A DNA stretch of 64,000 nucleotides from Brevibacterium renqingii (GCF_017808105.1 NZ_JADBHF010000004.1:1-64000), one strand, 5' to 3'; counted from the first letter of the stretch, positions 46,056-56,015 are shown. The notes: generated by a model from the letters alone, not told the origin. Numbers and translations are program-made.

Positions 46056-47276
46056 ATGGATCCGCAGACTCTGACCGAACTGCTCGACGTCGCCGTCCTC
46101 GACCGGCTCGATCACATCGACGACCTGCCCGGCGACGAGCTCGCCCGGTCGTCGGCCCTGCGGAAAGAGGGCTACTCCGCCGAGGTGACCGCCGCGCTGC
46201 TGACACAGGCGAGGCTGCGGAAGGAAGCGGCCGCGAAGCTCGGCCCCTTCGCCGATGACATGCTCTTCACCCGCGACGGGCTCGCTCAGGCCACCCGCCT
46301 GCCGGTGGCCGCCCACCACGCCCGCCGTCTCCTCGGTGAGGCGTCGGAGGATGACACGATCCGCATCGCCGACCTCGGGTGCGGGATCGGTGCGGATTCC
46401 ATCGCCTTCTCCGGGATGGGCGCGCAGGTCAGCGCCGTCGACGCCGATGAGGTCACCGCCGCCCTCGCCGCCTTCAACCTCCGCCACCTGCCCGATGCCG
46501 AGGTCGAACACTCTCGCGCCGAGGACGTCGACCTCGACGGCTTCGACGCTCTGTGGTTCGACCCGGCCCGGCGGACGGTCGGCAAGGCCGACCGCCGCGG
46601 GTCGACCGCCCGGATCACCGACCCCGAGGCCTTCTCACCGTCCCTGTCCTGGGTCGTCGACAAGGCGCTGAAGGCCAAAGCGGCCGGGGTTAAGCTCGGC
46701 CCGGCCCTCGACCACGGACTCGTCCCGGCTGAAGCCGAGGCGCAGTGGGTCTCTCACAATGGTGAGGTCGTCGAGGTCTGCCTCTACTTCGGTGCGGCCC
46801 GGCAGCGTCCCGGTCGCGGAGCCCTCGTCATGGGCGAGCGCACGCTCCTCGTGCACGAGGACGATCTGCCCGACGAGGACGAGGCGGGCATCGGCGAACT
46901 GGGCTCCTATCTGCTCGAACCCGATGGCGCGATCGTGCGCGCCGGGCTCGTCGCCGCACTGTGCGCCCCGCTGCAGGCACGCCGGGTGCATCCGTCGATC
47001 GCGTACCTGACCACCGACGTCGAACCGACCGGTCCCGCCTCGGCGGGGGTCACGGCCTACGAGGTCGTCGACGTCCTGCCGGCGAAGATCGCGAGCCTGC
47101 GCAAGGAGCTGGTCAGCCGTGGCATCGGTTCGGTCGTGGTCAAGAAGCGCGGCGCCGACATCGTGCCCGACCAGGTTCGACGTCAGCTGAAACTGCCGAA
47201 GGGAGACAAGGCCACGCTCGTCTTCACCCGCCTCGGCGAACGCCACGTCGTGCTGCTGACCCGGCCGGTGGGATGA
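46056..47276 (+). CDS. Class I methyltransferase with THUMP-like domain
   Basis: 406 residues. The N-terminal helical part is followed by a SAM-binding fold ([29 protein letters not shown] as motif IV). A C-terminal domain with [18 protein letters not shown] and [12 protein letters not shown] matches the THUMP-like C-terminal domain family. RNA is the likely substrate but unproven. TAGGGT lies 7 nt before the ATG at 46056, with no ribosome site. It is divergent from rsmA. Confidence 0.85.
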   Translation: MDPQTLTELLDVAVLDRLDHIDDLPGDELARSSALRKEGYSAEVTAALLTQARLRKEAAAKLGPFADDMLFTRDGLAQATRLPVAAHHARRLLGEASEDDTIRIADLGCGIGADSIAFSGMGAQVSAVDADEVTAALAAFNLRHLPDAEVEHSRAEDVDLDGFDALWFDPARRTVGKADRRGSTARITDPEAFSPSLSWVVDKALKAKAAGVKLGPALDHGLVPAEAEAQWVSHNGEVVEVCLYFGAARQRPGRGALVMGERTLLVHEDDLPDEDEAGIGELGSYLLEPDGAIVRAGLVAALCAPLQARRVHPSIAYLTTDVEPTGPASAGVTAYEVVDVLPAKIASLRKELVSRGIGSVVVKKRGADIVPDQVRRQLKLPKGDKATLVFTRLGERHVVLLTRPVG

Positions 47277-47355
47277 CATCGCCGATCGTGCCTGAGCCGC
47301 GCTTCCCCGGAACTCGCCGCTGAGACCCCCGAACACCCCGCAGAAGGAGACCGAA

Positions 47356-48189
47356 ATGAACCGCTCCGACGTCCTCATCAGCGCCGCAGAACTGCTGAGA
47401 CTGCAGGCCTCGTCGCGCGCACCGAGGCTGCTCGACGTCCGCTGGACCCTGCCGAAGCCCGATGGCCGGGACGACTTCGCCGCCGGCCACATCCCCGGTG
47501 CGATCTACGTCGATCTCGACACCGAGCTCGCCGACCACGCGAACACAGAAGCCACAGCGGGCCGGCACCCCTTGCCGAGCGCCGGACAGTTCCAGGACAC
47601 GGTCCGTTCCTGGGGCATCGACTCCGATACCGAGGTCGTGGTCTATGACGCCAACTCCTCTCTCGGTGCCGCCCGCGCCTGGTGGCTGCTGCGCTGGGCG
47701 GGACTGAACGCCCGCGTGCTCGACGGCGGGCTGGCCGCCTACGAAGCGGCCGGCGGAGAAGTCGAGATCGGCGCCTCGCCCGAGGTCGCACCGAGCAGCG
47801 TCTCCATCTCCCCGGGCTCGCTGCCGATCATCGACGCCGCTGACGTGTCCGCCTGGGACGGGGTGCTGCTCGACGCCCGCGCGGCGGAGCGCTTCCGCGG
47901 AGAGACCGAACCGCTGGATCCGCAGGCCGGGCACATCCCCGGAGCGAAGAACGCGCCGGCGACGGAGAACGTCCGCGACGGGGCTTTCCTCGACGAGGCA
48001 GCCCTGCGCCAACGGTTCACCGCACTCGGTGCGCTCGAGAGTCCGGTCGGCGTCTACTGCGGTTCGGGCGTCACCGCCTGTCACAACGCCTTGGCGCTGG
48101 CGACGCTCGGCGTGCAGGCGAGTCTCTACCCTGCCAGCTGGTCCGGCTGGTCGGCCGACCCCGAACGCCCAGTCGAAACCCGCGGCTGA
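47356..48189 (+). CDS. 3-mercaptopyruvate sulfurtransferase
   Basis: 277 residues with two rhodanese domains. The C-terminal one holds the active loop CGSGVTAC, which marks mercaptopyruvate rather than thiosulfate use (CRKGVT). HIPGAIYVDLDTELADHAN and QAGHIPGAKNAP are family motifs. AGAAGGAGA precedes the ATG. A GC hairpin overlaps the stop. Confidence 0.92.
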   Translation: MNRSDVLISAAELLRLQASSRAPRLLDVRWTLPKPDGRDDFAAGHIPGAIYVDLDTELADHANTEATAGRHPLPSAGQFQDTVRSWGIDSDTEVVVYDANSSLGAARAWWLLRWAGLNARVLDGGLAAYEAAGGEVEIGASPEVAPSSVSISPGSLPIIDAADVSAWDGVLLDARAAERFRGETEPLDPQAGHIPGAKNAPATENVRDGAFLDEAALRQRFTALGALESPVGVYCGSGVTACHNALALATLGVQASLYPASWSGWSADPERPVETRG

Positions 48190-48197
48190 AGCCGCGG
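48180..48197 (+). terminator. Hairpin at the sulfurtransferase stop codon
   Basis: CCGCGGC/GCCGCGG with loop TGAA. The TGA stop itself lies in the loop. Confidence 0.45.
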
Positions 48198-48216
48198 CCG
48201 TCGTCGTGGCGGCGCT

Positions 48217-48409
48217 CGTTACGAAACAGTCACGAATCGTTACGCGGTACCCGTCACCGTGTGTTAAATCACAGAGCAGTACCGTGTTTCCTGCGTGGAT
48301 TCCTCCTCGATTTCACCCTCTACAAGCCTCTGACCTCGCAAAACCGTGCACACTTCCGATCGCACATCTTTTGTAACGGAACCGTGACATAAGATCACAG
48401 ATTCGTTAC
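48217..48409 (+). promoter_or_regulatory. Clusters of GTNAC motifs upstream of the NlpC/P60 gene
   Basis: GTTAC (48218), GTCAC (48229), GTTAC (48239) and GTCAC (48253) form one cluster. GTAAC (48373), GTGAC (48384) and GTTAC (48405) form another. Spacings of 10-11 bp within clusters put them on one DNA face. This resembles MtrA-type direct repeats, known to control NlpC/P60 genes in corynebacteria. MtrA is inferred, not shown. TAAGAT (48390) may be the -10. Confidence 0.5.
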
Positions 48410-48445
48410 AGTTGGTGAAAACGTTCATGACGACGAGAGGAAAAC

Positions 48446-49339
48446 GTGGCACGTAAGCAGCACGGCCGCCGCGCCGCCGAAACCAAGGTCAAGACACCCC
48501 TGACCGAACTGCTCGATGCGAACTCCGGGGCATTCGGTCGTCGCGCTGCAGTCGTCGCCGCCAGCGGCGGCCTGCTCACCGCGGCGGTTCTCCCCGCGAC
48601 GGGGCAGACAGCCGACGACACGGCGTCGGTCTCAGCCGAGTCGGACGACCACGCTCAGGTCGAGTTCAAGAACCAGACGCCGACCATCCAGGCCGGCAGC
48701 GGCTCCGAGGAGAGCGATCAGGGCGGCGCCGCCACCGTTGACGTCGACGTCATCACCGCCGAGGGAGCACCGAAGCCCAAGCCGAAGCCGAAGCCCGAAC
48801 CGAAGCCGGCGACCGAGTCTCCGGCACAGACTCAGTCGTCGTCCAGCGAGACGTCCGATGAGGATTCGAGTGAGTCCTCGGATGAGGATTCGGCGAAGGC
48901 AGAGACCGCGGATGACAAGGCCTCCGATGACACCGGCTCCTCGGATGAGACCCCGAAGAAGGATTCCGGCGACTCCGACAGCTCGGGACCGATCGATGGT
49001 TCGAAGGCCGAGCAGGTCATCGGCTGGGCGAAGAAGGGGGTCGGAACCCCCTATGTCTACGGCGGAACCTCGCAGAGCGGTTGGGACTGCTCTGGTTACA
49101 CGTCCTGGGTCTACAGCCATGTCGGCGTGGATCTGCCCCGACAGTCGGGAGCGCAGAAGACCTCCGGCACGGTCGTCTCCCAGGCAGAGGCGAAGCCGGG
49201 CGATCTCATCTGGCACCCCGGTCACGTGGGCATCTACGCCGGCGGCGGACAGATGTACGATGCCGGTTCGCCGGGATCGGGCACCTCGAAGCGCAGCTTC
49301 AGCTGGATGGGCGACGTCACTTTCATCCGCGTTCTCTGA
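48446..49339 (+). CDS. NlpC/P60-family cell wall hydrolase
   Basis: A secreted peptidoglycan endopeptidase candidate, 297 residues. A hydrophobic segment (RRAAVVAASGGLLTAAVLPA, about residues 31-50) exports it. A Lys-Pro linker (KPKPKPKPEPKPA) and a long acidic Ser/Asp/Glu stretch (residues about 130-180) follow. The NlpC/P60 domain (about 190-297) has catalytic Cys in WDCSGY and His in GHVGIYAGGG. GTG at 48446 with GAGAGGA upstream. The domain is at the C-terminus, as in RipA/RipB-like proteins. Confidence 0.92.
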   Translation: MARKQHGRRAAETKVKTPLTELLDANSGAFGRRAAVVAASGGLLTAAVLPATGQTADDTASVSAESDDHAQVEFKNQTPTIQAGSGSEESDQGGAATVDVDVITAEGAPKPKPKPKPEPKPATESPAQTQSSSSETSDEDSSESSDEDSAKAETADDKASDDTGSSDETPKKDSGDSDSSGPIDGSKAEQVIGWAKKGVGTPYVYGGTSQSGWDCSGYTSWVYSHVGVDLPRQSGAQKTSGTVVSQAEAKPGDLIWHPGHVGIYAGGGQMYDAGSPGSGTSKRSFSWMGDVTFIRVL

Positions 49340-49353
49340 TCCGGCCCCACCTC

Positions 49354-49401
49354 ACGGAACCCCTCGCAGGCTCATCATCCCTTGCCTGCGAGGGGTTCCG
49401 T
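49354..49401. terminator. Bidirectional terminator hairpin
   Basis: ACGGAACCCCTCGCAGG (49354-49370) and CCTGCGAGGGGTTCCGT (49385-49401) are 17-bp perfect arms between two convergent cell wall genes. Confidence 0.8.
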
Positions 49402-49441
49402 GTCTGGCTCAGCCCTGCGCGCTCACGGTCGCGGCCCTGGC

Positions 49442-51121
49442 TCAGCCGCAGTCGGGGGCTTTGTCGCTGCCGTCATACTCTGCGGGCAGCGTGCCGCTCG
49501 CGTCGAGATCGCCCTTGAGCCATTTCGCCACGGCCCGCAGTGCGTAGGGATTCGAGTCATATGCCGTCACCGCGGTCGAGGCCGAGGTGCTGCGCATCGT
49601 CCACGGGGCAGCTGTGCCGACGGCCACCTCGGCGGAGCTCTTCGGGCTCAGGCTCACGGAGGTTCCGCTCGACCCGACCTTGAGTCCGACGTCCTCGGCC
49701 GCCTTCCGCAGCGCCGACTGCTCCTTCTCGCTGCCGCCGACGATCGAGATCGCATCCGTGCCGGCGAAGGAGCACTCGCCCTTGAGAACGGTCAGCGACT
49801 TCTCGGCCACCTCGGTGAGGACCTTCTTCGGGTCCGCGGCGGCGTCCGCGGAGCCATCGGACCCCTCTTCGGAGGTTCCAGAGCCGCCCGCGGACTCATC
49901 GTTCGATTTCAGGCTCTTCTGCGCGTCGGCGGTGGCCAGCTGCATGGCGACGACCCGTTCGGACTTCTTCACGACGTCCTTCTTCTGCAGCGTCCCGTCG
50001 CCCATCGCGGTGACGATCGCCTTCTGCGCGGCGGCCGAGTCCGGCGGCATGAGCGCGATATCGGCACCGGCGGCGAGTGCCTTCACGGTCTCCCCGCCGC
50101 CCAGGTTCTGCGGCACCGCCTCCATATTCAGCGCATCCGTGGTGATGACGCCGTCGAAGTCGAGGGTGTCCCGCAATGCCGAGTACGCCTTCCTGTTCAG
50201 TGTCGCCGGCGTGGTCTTCGCATCGGGCAGGCCGATATGGCCCATCATCACCATCGGCACCTCGGCCGCGACGGCGGACTTGAACGGCAGCAGATCCGTG
50301 TCCTCGAGCTCCTCGATCGTCTTCTTCGACACCGGCAGGCTCTCGTGCGAATCCACGCCGAGGCGGCCGTGTCCCGGGAAGTGCTTCGCGGAGCTGGCCA
50401 CGGCTCCGGCACGGTAGCCGGTGACCGCATCGGCGACGACCTCGGCGGCGTCCTTGTGATCGGTGCCGGCCGAGCGGACGTTGATCGCCACGTCGTCGGG
50501 GCCCGTGGTGACGTCGGAGTCCGGGGCGAAGTCGATGGTGAAGCCGAGGTCCGTGAGGTTCGTCCCCTGCACTGTCGTGGCCTGGGTGACGAGATCGGAG
50601 TCCTCGGTGGCGGCCAGGGCCATGAGCGGCGGGAACGGCAGGGCGGCGGTGCTCAGGCGGGAGACCGGGCCGCCTTCCTGGTCGACTCCGATCGACACCG
50701 GCTGGCCCTTCGTGCGCGCCCCCGAGATCTGCTCGGTCATCGATGTGACCTGCTCGGTCGTCGGGTTCTCCGGCAGGTTGTAGCCCATGACGATGACCCC
50801 GCCGAGGTGGTTCTGCTCGACCATGTCCACGGCTGTCCGGGTGTCCGTTCCGTCCCAGGTGCCGATGATGAGGGATCCGGCGAGTTCGTCGTCGGAGAAG
50901 CCTGCGACGATGTCTTCGGCCTCGTCGCGGTAGTCGGCCGGGTCCGCCTCGGCGGGGTCGGACAGGGACGTATCGGTTTCGGACTGCGGCCCGGTCTGCG
51001 CCTCTGCCTGGGAGGGTGTTCTCTCCCCGTTCGTCTCGGATTCAGGCGTCGCCCCGCCGGAGCAGCCGACGAGCGCAAGGGTCGTGGTCAGAGCCAGGAG
51101 GCTCAGGCGCGAGGAGAACAT
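49442..51121 (-). CDS. Glycoside hydrolase family 3 lipoprotein (NagZ-like)
   Basis: 559 residues. Lipoprotein signal ending in LALVGCSGG, then an acidic linker. The GH3 domain shows GVDQEGGPVSRLS, SSAKHFPGHGRLGVDSHESL (catalytic His region of NagZ) and the nucleophile Asp in ITTDALNMEAV. The C-terminal 170 residues are a second domain, longer than in cytoplasmic NagZ. It probably removes N-acetylglucosamine from wall fragments outside the membrane. Confidence 0.9.
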   Translation of the reverse strand: MFSSRLSLLALTTTLALVGCSGGATPESETNGERTPSQAEAQTGPQSETDTSLSDPAEADPADYRDEAEDIVAGFSDDELAGSLIIGTWDGTDTRTAVDMVEQNHLGGVIVMGYNLPENPTTEQVTSMTEQISGARTKGQPVSIGVDQEGGPVSRLSTAALPFPPLMALAATEDSDLVTQATTVQGTNLTDLGFTIDFAPDSDVTTGPDDVAINVRSAGTDHKDAAEVVADAVTGYRAGAVASSAKHFPGHGRLGVDSHESLPVSKKTIEELEDTDLLPFKSAVAAEVPMVMMGHIGLPDAKTTPATLNRKAYSALRDTLDFDGVITTDALNMEAVPQNLGGGETVKALAAGADIALMPPDSAAAQKAIVTAMGDGTLQKKDVVKKSERVVAMQLATADAQKSLKSNDESAGGSGTSEEGSDGSADAAADPKKVLTEVAEKSLTVLKGECSFAGTDAISIVGGSEKEQSALRKAAEDVGLKVGSSGTSVSLSPKSSAEVAVGTAAPWTMRSTSASTAVTAYDSNPYALRAVAKWLKGDLDASGTLPAEYDGSDKAPDCG

Positions 51122-51255
51122 GTCCCCATGCTAGACGGTCGACCTGAACCGGCGGTGAGGCCGCAGTCGTCGACGCCATTGCGCAGCGCTTCACCGGACG
51201 GTGGTCAGTGTGTCCGAATCCGGCGGCTGAGGAGGGAGTTTCGGCGTCACGCCAC

Positions 51256-51261
51256 TATGAT
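51256..51261 (+). promoter_or_regulatory. Leaderless-type -10 of the ligase gene
   Basis: TATGAT lies 6 nt before the ATG at 51268 and no ribosome site exists between. Confidence 0.55.
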
Positions 51262-51267
51262 CGATCC

Positions 51268-52395
51268 ATGGTCGATTTCGCTCACTCTGCCCGCTCCACC
51301 ATCGGTGTCGAATGGGAACTGGCTCTCCTGAACAGTCAGAGCCTTGACCTGACCCCCGCGGCCGAGACCCTGTTGGCGGATGTGGCCGAACATGCTCCCG
51401 AGTTCGAGGACCAGATCGTCGGTGAGATGCTCACGAACACCATCGAGCTCGTCACCGGTGTGCACACTCAGGCGTCGGCCATCGCCGAGGATCTGGCCAC
51501 CTCGATGGCGGCGCTGCGGAAGCTGACCGAGGCGCGCGGCATCGAACTCATGTCGGCGGGCACTCACCCCTTCGCGCAGTGGCAGTCGCAGGAGGTCCGG
51601 GCCAAGGACCGCTACCTCGAACTCGTCGATCGCACCCAGTGGTGGGGACGGAACATGCTCATCTTCGGCGTCCACGTCCACGTCGGAATCGACTCCCGCG
51701 ACAAGGTCCTGCCGATCGTCAACGCTCTGCTCGCCTACGTCCCCCACCTGGAGGCTCTGTCCGCGTCCTCTCCTTTCTGGGGCGGCACGGACACCGGGTA
51801 CGCCTCGAACCGGGCGATGATGTTCCAGCAGCTGCCCACCGCGGGTCTGCCGTTCCAGTTCGATCAGTGGTCCGACTACGAGAAGTACGTCGACGACATG
51901 CTCACCACCGGCATCATCGATCACATCAATGAGATCCGCTGGGACATCCGGCCCGCCCCGCACTGGGGCACCGTCGAGGTCCGCGTCTGCGACGGACTTC
52001 CGACCTTGGAGGAGATCCTCGCGATCACCGCGTTCATCCAGTGCCTCGTCGATGACTTCTCCGCCCGCCTCGACGCCGGGGAGACGCTGCCGACGATGCC
52101 CGACTGGTTCCACAACGAGAACAAGTGGCGGGCGGCCCGCTATGGCATGGACGCGATCATCATCGAAAACGCCGAGGCCGATGAGCGGCTCGTCACCGAG
52201 TGCCTGGCCGATGAGATCGAGCGCCTGAGCCCGGTCGCCGAACGCCTCGGCTGCGCCGAGGAGCTGCACTCCATCACGTCGATCATCGAACGCGGTGTGC
52301 CGTATCAGCGTCTGCAGCGAGTGTTCCGATCCACCGGGTCGCTGACCGAGGTGACCCGTTCCCTCATCGGCGACCTCCGCACCTCCTACACCTAG
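51268..52395 (+). CDS. Glutamate-cysteine ligase family protein (YbdK-like)
   Basis: 375 residues of the GCS2 carboxylate-amine ligase family. GVEWELALLN, the ATP-site segment VGEMLTNTIELVTGVH and NMLIFGVHVHVGI are characteristic, with EVRVCDGLPTLEE later. ATG at 51268. Members form gamma-glutamyl amides; the acceptor is unknown here. Confidence 0.9.
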   Translation: MVDFAHSARSTIGVEWELALLNSQSLDLTPAAETLLADVAEHAPEFEDQIVGEMLTNTIELVTGVHTQASAIAEDLATSMAALRKLTEARGIELMSAGTHPFAQWQSQEVRAKDRYLELVDRTQWWGRNMLIFGVHVHVGIDSRDKVLPIVNALLAYVPHLEALSASSPFWGGTDTGYASNRAMMFQQLPTAGLPFQFDQWSDYEKYVDDMLTTGIIDHINEIRWDIRPAPHWGTVEVRVCDGLPTLEEILAITAFIQCLVDDFSARLDAGETLPTMPDWFHNENKWRAARYGMDAIIIENAEADERLVTECLADEIERLSPVAERLGCAEELHSITSIIERGVPYQRLQRVFRSTGSLTEVTRSLIGDLRTSYT

Positions 52396-52418
52396 GGGGC
52401 CCGGGGCCTGCACATGCT

Positions 52419-52478
52419 TCCTGCGGGCGGATCCGTCGTGATTCTCGATGGGATTTCGCAGTGGATCCGCCCGCAGGA
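52419..52478 (+). terminator. Terminator hairpin after the YbdK-like gene
   Basis: TCCTGCGGGCGGATCC (52419-52434) and GGATCCGCCCGCAGGA (52463-52478) are 16-bp perfect arms around a 28-nt loop. Confidence 0.6.
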
Positions 52479-52644
52479 GACACTCAGCCACCCGGGCAGC
52501 TGCCTACGTGCGGCTGCGGCGACGTTCTCCCGAAACACTGGTCATGAACGGAGACTTCTCCGCGCCAAAACTATCCGTTCGCGACCAGTCCTCATGGCTC
52601 ACCCATCGAAAGACGGGTCAAGTACCGAAACACGGGTGCGCACC

Positions 52645-52682
52645 CTCTGTGGCAGGCTGTCTCACAACAGCCTGACACAGAG
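52645..52682 (-). terminator. Hairpin downstream of the NUDIX gene
   Basis: CTCTGTG-g-CAGGCTGT (52645-52660) pairs with ACAGCCTG-a-CACAGAG (52667-52682), one mismatch, 6-nt loop. It may end the leftward tsa-cluster transcript. Confidence 0.5.
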
Positions 52683-52754
52683 CGCGCGCACGCGTTTCTC
52701 GGCGTGCAGCTGGCCTAGAGGTGCGGGCGGCTGTCGCAGAAGTGCGCGGCTGAC

Positions 52755-53402
52755 CTACAGATGCGGACGGAGAAGCTCCAGCAGCGTCGGCAGCGCAGAA
52801 GCGACGCCCGGATGCAGCGGATAGTCCCGGAGCTCGTCGAGCGGCACCCAGGCCAGCTGGATGCTCTCGGGGTCGCTGATGACGGCGTCGAAGCGGCGCA
52901 GGGTCTTCGCGATCACCGTCGTATAGGACCACGTGTCGAGGTCGAGGACATGAGTCTCGAGGATCTCGATGCCCGAACCGTCCTCGTCCGGCACCCCGGC
53001 TTCCTCCCACGACTCGCGGACCGCGGCGTCGACGGCCGACTCGCCCATGTCACGTGCGCCGCCGGGGAAGCCCCAGGTCCCTCCCTCGACCGACCACAGC
53101 GCCCGATGCTGCATGAGCACCCCGCGCTCGGGGTCGACGAGCATGAGCCCGGCGGCCCCATTGAGCCCCCAATGTTTCTGCCCGTCGGATCCGTACGTCC
53201 ACCCGTCCCCGGATCGCCGAGGCGGCCGACCGTCCGGCAGGCGCGTCGACTTCGCCGCCTGAGCGTTCCTCGCCGCGGCACTGTCCGCGCCGTCGTTCGC
53301 CGCCTGAGCGTTCCGCTCCGCGGCTTCGCTCGCGGCGCTGTTCGCCGCGCGTTTCGCAGAATCGCTCGCGGCACGGGCCTCTTCGTTCTCAGACGAGGAC
53401 AT
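52755..53402 (-). CDS. NUDIX hydrolase with Ala-rich N-terminal extension
   Basis: 215 residues. The NUDIX box is [22 protein letters not shown] (the diagnostic G-x5-E-x7-REUxEExG pattern). The first 55 residues are Ala-rich and repetitive (RNAQAAN and RNAQAAK), coded by a 45-bp internal repeat. I choose ATG at 53402, which overlaps the tsaD 3' end; ATG at 53411 is also possible. Neither has a ribosome site, so translation is probably coupled to tsaD. The substrate is unknown. Confidence 0.85.
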   Translation of the reverse strand: MSSSENEEARAASDSAKRAANSAASEAAERNAQAANDGADSAAARNAQAAKSTRLPDGRPPRRSGDGWTYGSDGQKHWGLNGAAGLMLVDPERGVLMQHRALWSVEGGTWGFPGGARDMGESAVDAAVRESWEEAGVPDEDGSGIEILETHVLDLDTWSYTTVIAKTLRRFDAVISDPESIQLAWVPLDELRDYPLHPGVASALPTLLELLRPHL

Positions 53403-54468
53403 GATCGACATCCAGGGAGGAGACGGCTGCGAAGGACAGGTCGCTGGGCCCGATCCCGCGCGAGACGAGTTCGGCTCCGAGGGCTGCGACCATCGCCCCA
53501 TTGTCGGTGCACAGCCTCAACGGCGGCACCCGCAGGGTCACCCCTGCCTCAGCACAGCGAGCGGCGAGCACCTCCCGCAGGTGGGTGTTCGCGGCCACTC
53601 CCCCACCGAGGACGACATGGTCGATTCCTGTATCGGCCGCAGCGAGCAGGGTCTTGGTCACGAGCACGTCGACGACGGCGTCTTCGAATCCGGCGGCGAT
53701 ATCGGCCACGCGCAGGTCGGTGCCGAGCGTCTCGGCCTTGGTGACTTCGCGCAGGGCCGCGGTCTTGAGACCGGAGAAGGAGAAGTTGTACCGGCGTTCG
53801 GGATCGCGCAGATCCTGCTTCTTCGCCAGTCCGCGGGGAAACTTCACCGCTGTCCGGTCGCCGGGGACCCCGGTGCCGTCGAGCAGGCCAAGGGCCGCCT
53901 TCGAGATGTTCGGCCCGCCCGGATAGCTGAGGCCGAGCAGACGGGCGGTCTTGTCGAAGGCCTCGCCGGCAGCGTCGTCGATGGTCGCACCGAGGAGCTC
54001 GATGTCATCGACCACATCGCCGAGGCGCAGGATCTCCGTGTGTCCGCCGGAGACGAGCAGGGCGATGGTCGGGGTGGTCAGCCCGTCGACGTCCTCGGCC
54101 ACGAGATCGACGGCGACGTGGGCGGCCAGGTGGTTGACCCCGTAGAGCGGTCGGTCGAGTGCCGCGGCGAGCCCTTTGGCCGCGCCCACACCGACCATGA
54201 GCGCACCGGACAGACCCGGGCCCGCGGTCACGGCGACGGCGTCGATGTCGGACAGCTCCACCTCGGCGGTCTCACAGGCCGAGGCGATGGCCGGGCCGAT
54301 GGCCTGTACATGGGCACGGGAGGCGACTTCGGGCACGACGCCGCCGAAGCGCACGTGCTCGTCCATCGACGAGGAGACAGTGTTCGTCAGCAGCCTGCGG
54401 CCGCGCACGATCCCCACTCCGGTCTCGTCGCAGGAGGATTCGATGCCGAGGACAAGTGGTTCGCTCAT
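53389..54468 (-). CDS. tsaD: tRNA t6A37 threonylcarbamoyltransferase TsaD
   Basis: Transfers the threonylcarbamoyl group to A37 of ANN-decoding tRNAs with TsaB and TsaE. 359 residues. [14 protein letters not shown], the metal-binding NHLAAHVA (HxxxH), [11 protein letters not shown] and [14 protein letters not shown] are all present. ATG at 54468 overlaps the upstream stop (ATGA). It is separated from rimI-tsaB-tsaE by four genes. Confidence 0.96.
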   Translation of the reverse strand: MSEPLVLGIESSCDETGVGIVRGRRLLTNTVSSSMDEHVRFGGVVPEVASRAHVQAIGPAIASACETAEVELSDIDAVAVTAGPGLSGALMVGVGAAKGLAAALDRPLYGVNHLAAHVAVDLVAEDVDGLTTPTIALLVSGGHTEILRLGDVVDDIELLGATIDDAAGEAFDKTARLLGLSYPGGPNISKAALGLLDGTGVPGDRTAVKFPRGLAKKQDLRDPERRYNFSFSGLKTAALREVTKAETLGTDLRVADIAAGFEDAVVDVLVTKTLLAAADTGIDHVVLGGGVAANTHLREVLAARCAEAGVTLRVPPLRLCTDNGAMVAALGAELVSRGIGPSDLSFAAVSSLDVDHVLV

Positions 54469-55037
54469 GACTCGGCCTCTGCTGTCTCGAGTTCGAGGTT
54501 CGAGTAGACGGCGTCGAGTTCGGGTTCGCTCATCTCTGCGACCTCGGCTCCGAGGGTGCGGGCGAACAGTCGCAGGTGGGTGTCCCACATCGGCCCGAAT
54601 TCCTCGGCCCGCGTCCGGGCGGCGTCGGCATCGGCGGCGGTCTGAGTGAACACCAGCAGGGTCTCCCGTCCGGCGTCCGAAGTCCCCTGTCCGGCGTCAC
54701 CGTCGAGGGGCACGAGCCGGATGCCCAACACTCCGAAGCCCTCGAGTTCGAACAGCACATGGTCGCAGGTCTCGCAGCTGAGGACCGTTCCGGTGAGTTC
54801 GACGTCCTCAAGTTCGAAGATGATCGGGCGGGCTGCCGGTGCGTCGGCGTCGTTGTCGGCGTCGGTGTCGGTGTTCGCAGGTTCTTCGCCGAGGCGGAAC
54901 GGGGCGAACCAGGTCCTCACACTCGCGCTGTCGGTCAGTGCGTCCCAGACCCGTTCGACGTCGAGTGCCAGAGGCATCTCGATGACGAGGTCGGTGCCGT
55001 TCTCCCAGGTGACCAGGCGCGGGGAGGTCGTGCTCAT
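54465..55037 (-). CDS. SRPBCC (AHSA1-like) domain protein
   Basis: 190 residues. [20 protein letters not shown] and SVRTWFAP open an SRPBCC/AHSA1 fold. An acidic insert ([15 protein letters not shown]) breaks it. A CETC pair lies in the middle. ATG at 55037 overlaps the aldo/keto reductase stop, and its own stop overlaps tsaD. A small hydrophobic ligand or chaperone co-factor role is typical of the fold, not shown. Confidence 0.8.
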   Translation of the reverse strand: MSTTSPRLVTWENGTDLVIEMPLALDVERVWDALTDSASVRTWFAPFRLGEEPANTDTDADNDADAPAARPIIFELEDVELTGTVLSCETCDHVLFELEGFGVLGIRLVPLDGDAGQGTSDAGRETLLVFTQTAADADAARTRAEEFGPMWDTHLRLFARTLGAEVAEMSEPELDAVYSNLELETAEAES

Positions 55038-55981
55038 TCCTCCACCCACGATTCTGTCAAGGCCGTGATCTCCTCGGCGCTCAGCTGCATTTCGACACCG
55101 GCGAGCAGCTCGGTGAGCTGTTCGGGCACTCGCGCCGAGGCGATGGTCGAGGGGATGAAGTCATGGCTGAGCTGCCAGGCGATGGCCGTGGCCGTCATCG
55201 TCGCATCATGGGCGGAGGCGACGTCGTGAAGGACTTCGAGAGCGCCGAGGGCCTTCTGATCCTCGACGAAATCGGCAACCCGGTCGCCGCGGACGCTTCC
55301 GGTGGCGTCTCCTCCGGTGTGCTTGCCGGTGAGGAACCCGGAGGCCAGGGAGTGGAAGGGCAGTTCGGCGATGCCCTCTGAGCGCAGATAGGCCTGCTTC
55401 TGGGGATCGACGGCGGCGCGGGAGACGAGGTTGAACCGGTCCTGGACGACCCGGTAGCAGGCGAGGGAGAACTTCGTGGAGATCTTCCGCGCGTTCTGCA
55501 GCCGTTCGAGGCTGAAGTTCGAGGCACCGAGGTAGCTGACCTTGCCGGAGCGCACCAGCGCGTCGAAGGTCTCGGCCACGGCGACCTGATCGACTTCGTC
55601 ATCGTCGCGGTGGGCGTAGTAGACGTCGACGTGGTCGGTGCCCAGGCGACGCAGGGAATCGTCGACGCAGTCGCGGATATTCGCCGGGTCGAGGCCTCGG
55701 TGCTCGGGGTGCATGCCGACCTTCGTCGCGATGACCATCTCGTCACGGTTGCCGCGGGACTTCATCCATTCGCCGATGATCGTCTCGGATTCGCCGCCGG
55801 AGTTCCCGTCGACCCAGGCCGAGTAGGCATCGGCCGTATCGATGAAGTTCCCGCCCGCCTCGACGTAGGCGTCGAGGACCGCGAAGCTCTGATCCCGATC
55901 CGCGCCCCATCCGAAGGGGTTGCCGCCCAGTTGCAGTGGGTGGACGAAGAGATCGGTATCTGCCAATTGCACACGTGTCAT
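55034..55981 (-). CDS. Aldo/keto reductase
   Basis: 315 residues. FIDTADAYSAWVDG and KVGMHPEHRGL contain catalytic Asp, Tyr and Lys of the AKR fold, with HVDVYYAHRDD for the His. NADPH-dependent carbonyl reduction is the family activity; the substrate is unknown. ATG at 55981. It is divergent from the heme oxygenase gene across the repeat and iron-box region. Confidence 0.9.
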   Translation of the reverse strand: MTRVQLADTDLFVHPLQLGGNPFGWGADRDQSFAVLDAYVEAGGNFIDTADAYSAWVDGNSGGESETIIGEWMKSRGNRDEMVIATKVGMHPEHRGLDPANIRDCVDDSLRRLGTDHVDVYYAHRDDDEVDQVAVAETFDALVRSGKVSYLGASNFSLERLQNARKISTKFSLACYRVVQDRFNLVSRAAVDPQKQAYLRSEGIAELPFHSLASGFLTGKHTGGDATGSVRGDRVADFVEDQKALGALEVLHDVASAHDATMTATAIAWQLSHDFIPSTIASARVPEQLTELLAGVEMQLSAEEITALTESWVEE

Positions 55982-56015
55982 GCCTCCAGCCTACTCGCCT
56001 CGCCTGAAGACTCAC

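Larger units (their letters stand above)
52396..52754. other. Intergenic region with two hairpins
   Basis: A 359-bp gap between convergent genes. It contains the terminator at 52419-52478 and a second hairpin at 52645-52682. Small open frames here lack codon bias and ribosome sites, so I call no gene. Confidence 0.6.

Noticed and set aside
48190..48445. Cyclic di-AMP (ydaO) riboswitch before the NlpC/P60 gene
   Set aside because: Such elements precede some actinobacterial wall hydrolase genes, but I could not find the conserved core motifs, only GTNAC repeats.
52396..52754. Small plus- and minus-strand open frames between the YbdK-like and NUDIX genes
   Set aside because: They have no ribosome sites, atypical codon use and overlap two terminator-like hairpins.
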